NCBI GenBank assembly: GCA_964477065.1
Contig: CAYZCU010000012.1
Coordinates: 1-24,096 of the forward strand
DNA: 24,096 bases
Reading direction: 5' to 3'
DNA from: 2-02-FULL-43-11-A sp964477065
GTDB taxonomy: Bacteria > Patescibacteriota > Microgenomatia > UBA1406 > HO2-37-13b
In this document: one piece after another, positions 21,399-24,096 of the stretch
Position numbering within the stretch: the first letter of the stretch is position 1
How the letters are laid out: every line of letters begins with the position of its first letter
The notes under the pieces: generated by a model
The model's database searches: none
Told to the model about the DNA's origin: nothing
The model's input: the letters and a program-made list of their open reading frames with translations, nothing else
Translations under genes and position numbers: made by a program

Positions 21399-21639
21399 AA
21401 GGTCATCAATCAGCAATCTATTACAACGAGCTGCAGCTGGCATATCTGATCCAACAGATGGGATGCAACGAGATGGTATTCTTTTTGAAACTCATGGAAT
21501 TCCCTTGATAGAACAACTTGATAAACTATCATATTCGACAGAACCAATTGAGCAAAAACCTGAACGCAAGCGTAACAAAAAGCTCGGTCGAACAACTGAA
21601 GGATACAACCCCCTTGGCATCTCTCCTGAGGCAGAATAG
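21385..21639 (+). CDS. small hypothetical protein
   Basis: An 84-residue protein starting MKGSKRSSISNLLQRAAAGI, with a Lys/Arg-rich stretch near residues 60-70 (EQKPERKRNKKLGRTTEGYN) and a polar end. No family recognised; probably soluble. The ATG at 21385 was chosen over a TTG six bases upstream because a TATACT box ends seven bases before it. It overlaps the previous gene by 14 bases in another frame. Fourth member of the cluster of small charged proteins. Confidence 0.55.
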   Translation: MKGSKRSSISNLLQRAAAGISDPTDGMQRDGILFETHGIPLIEQLDKLSYSTEPIEQKPERKRNKKLGRTTEGYNPLGISPEAE

Positions 21640-21661
21640 CTCTCCACTTCTCCCCAAATTA

Positions 21662-21670
21662 TGGTATACT
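21662..21670 (+). promoter_or_regulatory. extended -10 promoter of the LysM lipoprotein gene
   Basis: TGG followed by TATACT (21665-21670); 13 bases to the ATG at 21684, leaving a very short leader of about six bases. An out-of-frame ATG touches the box. Confidence 0.55.
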
Positions 21671-21683
21671 ATGGGCCATACTT

Positions 21684-22625
21684 ATGGAAATTTCCCGTCA
21701 GCCAATACGAACGCCTGAGCGATCACGGAGGCTTCCTCCCCGAGGCCGTGCCATTTCACACGTGCTTCTCCCCCTCCTCCTCCACCCCATGATAGCTGGC
21801 TGTTCTGCATCGTCTGACATTCCTGCTGAATGTCTCCCTCCCTATATCCAACATCTTGCAGGTGATATTTCACAGACAGCGAAGACAGCTGGCATTCCCG
21901 TTGAGCTTGCTTTTACCATAGCTACGAATGAAGGCTGGGTTGGTAAGAATGGACGAGATGGCGAAGTCGGCGCGTTTCAGCTTATGCCTGACACCTCTGA
22001 TCTCATGTGTCAACGACTTGGACTTGATCAATGTGACCCCCATGATCCTCATACAAATATCCAACTTGGCATAGAATATCTTCGCCTTTTATATATAAAC
22101 TACGATGGAGATGCTGTTCTGACAGCCCGCGCATTTAATGGTGGAACAGGAGGGGCGCTGTCATCAGCGACTGACCTCTATGAACAGCGATTTATTATGA
22201 ATCGTGCGCATATTCGAGCATGTGCACAACATCCAGGACAGATTATGCATACAGTTCAATCAGGCGAGTCACTTTCTACTATTGCACAGCGCTATGGCGT
22301 CACCGTGGGTGAGCTTGCGCAAGAAAATAATATTGCCAATCCTAATTGGGTAACAGCCGATACAGTGCTTATCATTCCCGGTACAAAGTCCCCTCAAAAT
22401 ACTCCTCAGGAAGCTCCACAGCAAACTCAGAAGGATGCCCCAATCACAGCTCCAGAGCCTTCCCTAAAGGTATCTGGCAGACCATACACTATCCAACCTG
22501 GGGACCAATTGGTTAGAATCGCCAATAGATATGGGGTTTCTCTGCAGAGGCTTGCTAAAAAGAATGGCATCGGGGATGTAGACTACATACAGGCTGGAGA
22601 TGTTATCTTCATCCCCGACCGCTAG
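21684..22625 (+). CDS. lipoprotein lytic transglycosylase with two LysM domains
   Basis: A 313-residue envelope enzyme. Residues 1-39 are a basic then hydrophobic leader ending in the lipobox MIAGC (Cys40), so it is a predicted lipoprotein. Residues about 55-175 form an SLT/lysozyme-like domain: ELAFTIATNEGW with candidate catalytic Glu83, then GEVGAFQLMP (about 93-102), GIEYLRLLY and a ARAFNGGTGG loop. Two LysM peptidoglycan-binding domains follow at about 188-232 (HTVQSGESLSTIAQRYGVTV) and 267-312 (YTIQPGDQLVRIANRYGVSL), separated by a Pro/Gln/Thr linker. The protein should cut glycan strands at the cell surface. Its anchor requires Lgt, present at 17558-18346. The stop is one base from the stop of the convergent M16 gene. 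Confidence 0.87.
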   Translation: MEISRQPIRTPERSRRLPPRGRAISHVLLPLLLHPMIAGCSASSDIPAECLPPYIQHLAGDISQTAKTAGIPVELAFTIATNEGWVGKNGRDGEVGAFQLMPDTSDLMCQRLGLDQCDPHDPHTNIQLGIEYLRLLYINYDGDAVLTARAFNGGTGGALSSATDLYEQRFIMNRAHIRACAQHPGQIMHTVQSGESLSTIAQRYGVTVGELAQENNIANPNWVTADTVLIIPGTKSPQNTPQEAPQQTQKDAPITAPEPSLKVSGRPYTIQPGDQLVRIANRYGVSLQRLAKKNGIGDVDYIQAGDVIFIPDR

Positions 22626-22626
22626 C

Positions 22627-23901
22627 TTATTCCCCGATCAACACGGTGAACATATATCCTGGGTTGAAGATTTGCTGTGCGACACCCTGAATTTCATCAA
22701 CAGATACTGCCTGCAATGCATTCGTAAAGTCTTGTTGGCTTTTGAGCGCACCCTCTCCACTTCCAGGAAGCCCACGTGCACCATCAAGAAGCATCTGGAG
22801 ACCGTAAAAGAATGATGATTCGACAGGATCATGAAGCCCCAGCATGAACATTCCAGCATAGTAGCCCTGCGCTCGGGCAAGCTCTTCCTCACTGACTGGG
22901 ACCATGGAAATTTTTTCGATTTCGTCAAGTACGCGCTGATGTGCCTGAGCACTCGTTTTGCTTTCTCCAAAGGCCTGAATCACAAAAACTCCCCCATCAG
23001 TAAATTGAAAGAGACTCGTCCCCACGGAACGCGCGAGAGCTTCTTCAACTGAAATATTGGCAAAACGGGTGTTGCTCTTCGTCTTGGCAAGCATCGTCTC
23101 GATAAGCAGTTGCGCATGTCTGTGTGGGCTCGTGCGTGAGTACGCAGGGAAACCAATCGCGATAGACGTCGCACCTGTTGAGGTCGGGATTTTGAGCGAT
23201 TTGTCATCGTCTCCACTAAGACTCACGGGCGCTGGAGTCATGACTTGCCCCTGTGGGAGAGCCCCAAAGTATGTATTGAGATGTTCATCAAGCTGACCCG
23301 TTACTTCGACACCATCGCCGAGATTGAGGATCAGACTGCTGTTGAGCCCCGTGTAGTAGGTGTCGCGGTACATATGTAGTGTCCCGTCCGTGAAAACCTG
23401 CACTGCGTTTTTACTCCCCACGCCCGAGTATGCAAGCGCTTGGTCAGGGAAGATTTTTTTGAACAATTCATCAATCGAACTGCCGTTTTGATCTGAAAAT
23501 CTGTTTTGAATTTCTGTTAAGAAATACTGCTTCTCAGCCTCAATATCACCCGGATCAAAGTGCGGATGCACAACCACTTCTCCGAGGAGTCGCAGTGCGT
23601 CAGCAAAGTACGGATTGAAAGCTTTCACATAGATAGCTGTGTACTCTCGGTTCGCTTCGACATTGATGAAGCCCCCGATGCGATCCACCTCAGCCAGAAG
23701 GTCAAGCTGTTGTGGAAATCCACGCGTGCGTTTGAGCGCCATGATGGAGTAAAACCTCGTCAGCCCGTCAGTCTCTTGCGTCTCAAACCGTGACCCCGCC
23801 CGTGTGAGGAACAGCGCGGATGAAATCTGTGCGCCCGGCGTCTGCATCTTCAGAAGCGGAAGGCCATTAGGCAACGTTATGAGGTCGAGATTGTTTGTCA
23901 T
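22627..23901 (-). CDS. M16 family zinc-peptidase homologue lacking the HxxEH motif
   Basis: A 424-residue M16-like protein. It has the family's two-half layout: LITLPNGLPLLKMQTPGAQI opens, SSALFLTRAGSRFE follows, and the second half holds a YYAGMFMLGLHDP region. Where active enzymes have HxxEH (usually 'HFLEH') it has TDGLTRFYSIMALKRTRG, without histidines, so zinc cannot be bound as usual. Such inactive subunits normally pair with an active M16 partner, as in mitochondrial processing peptidase or bacterial pairs; the partner is not in the window. No signal peptide. A TATAAT box with TGT extension ends six bases before the ATG. It converges on the LysM lipoprotein gene. Confidence 0.85.
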   Translation of the reverse strand: MTNNLDLITLPNGLPLLKMQTPGAQISSALFLTRAGSRFETQETDGLTRFYSIMALKRTRGFPQQLDLLAEVDRIGGFINVEANREYTAIYVKAFNPYFADALRLLGEVVVHPHFDPGDIEAEKQYFLTEIQNRFSDQNGSSIDELFKKIFPDQALAYSGVGSKNAVQVFTDGTLHMYRDTYYTGLNSSLILNLGDGVEVTGQLDEHLNTYFGALPQGQVMTPAPVSLSGDDDKSLKIPTSTGATSIAIGFPAYSRTSPHRHAQLLIETMLAKTKSNTRFANISVEEALARSVGTSLFQFTDGGVFVIQAFGESKTSAQAHQRVLDEIEKISMVPVSEEELARAQGYYAGMFMLGLHDPVESSFFYGLQMLLDGARGLPGSGEGALKSQQDFTNALQAVSVDEIQGVAQQIFNPGYMFTVLIGE

Positions 23902-23907
23902 GGAAGT

Positions 23908-23916
23908 ATTATAACA
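23908..23916 (-). promoter_or_regulatory. extended -10 promoter of the M16 gene, leaderless
   Basis: Minus strand: TGT followed by TATAAT (23913-23908), six bases before the ATG at 23901. The octamer array begins five bases further upstream. Confidence 0.65.
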
Positions 23917-23921
23917 TGCAG

Positions 23922-24057
23922 TGATCTGGTGATCTGGTGATCTGGAAATCTAGAGAGCTAGAGAGCTAGGTTACTAGATTCCTAGGTTACTAGATCACTA
24001 GATTCCTAGGTTACTAGATCACTAGATTTCTAGATTTCTACATTTCTAGATTTCTAT
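23922..24057. repeat. octamer CTAG array 3 (17 uninterrupted units)
   Basis: Exactly 17 consecutive 8-base units in one register: TGATCTGG x3, AAATCTAG, AGAGCTAG x2, GTTACTAG, ATTCCTAG, then twice the triplet GTTACTAG-ATCACTAG with ATTCCTAG between, and ATTTCTAG, ATTTCTAC, ATTTCTAG, ATTTCTAT. Unlike arrays 1 and 2, it lies between divergent promoters, not convergent gene ends. Confidence 0.93.
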
Positions 24058-24068
24058 TATCATCCTTC

Positions 24069-24096
24069 TTGCAAAAAATACGAAGCGGTCGTATAC
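24069..24096 (+). promoter_or_regulatory. promoter running off the right edge
   Basis: TTGCAA (24069-24074), 17-base spacer, TATAC at 24092-24096 where the window ends. It suggests a plus-strand gene starting a few bases beyond the window, divergent from the M16 gene. Confidence 0.5.

Noticed and set aside
14413..24057. Octamer arrays as CRISPR arrays
   Set aside because: Units are 8 bp without unique spacers and no cas genes are present.

Overview
The window looks like a piece of a small, streamlined bacterial genome, most probably a Candidate Phyla Radiation (Patescibacteria) lineage using the standard code (several genes end in TGA). This assignment is an inference. It rests on short intergenic gaps, many small hypothetical proteins, a DUF4870 protein, diverged Lgt and DksA/TraR homologues, an M16 homologue without its zinc motif, a tRNA without encoded CCA, and many promoters placed so that transcripts start at or next to the start codon. 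There is no rRNA, phage, transposon or CRISPR array.

Layout. 1-3006 (+): nucleotidyltransferase-like protein, DUF4870 membrane protein, then a translationally coupled pair of unknown helical proteins. 3028-6362 (-): envelope operon of a large anchored protein ending in a lysozyme-like domain and a secreted protein with two dockerin-like calcium loops. 6628-8857 (+): xseA, xseB and an RsuA/RluB pseudouridine synthase. 8853-10656 (-): an LCP cell-wall ligase and a membrane-anchored partner. 10657-11697: a 1 kb region without a recognisable gene but with several inverted repeats. 11698-13465 (-): yebC and two membrane proteins. 13550-14407 (+): TPR protein with an acidic tail. 14504-17153 (-): CPA2 antiporter with an RCK domain, and a degenerate LCP/LytR_C protein. 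17190-18346 (-): lgt-like gene overlapping a cysteine-less DksA/TraR-like gene by ATGA (lgt stop, traR stop order: traR is upstream of lgt). 18457-19134 (+): unknown protein. 19195-19890 (-): truB. 19956-20038 (+): tRNA-Leu(CAA). 20100-20616 (+): an unusual structured transcription unit encoding a 57-residue zinc-ribbon peptide. 20692-21639 (+): four small basic proteins. 21684-22625 (+): LysM lipoprotein transglycosylase. 22627-23901 (-): M16 homologue.

Cell-envelope work is the common theme: LCP and LCP-like proteins, two lysozyme-like enzymes, Lgt and its probable lipoprotein client. The two most unusual signals are (i) three intergenic arrays built of 8-bp units ending in CTAG (14413-14504, 19131-19206, 23922-24057), and (ii) the hairpin train at 20137-20606, which has its own canonical promoter and a probable terminator. 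I do not recognise either as a described family. A third is the widespread placement of the -10 box 5-9 bases before the start codon, which implies leaderless mRNAs.
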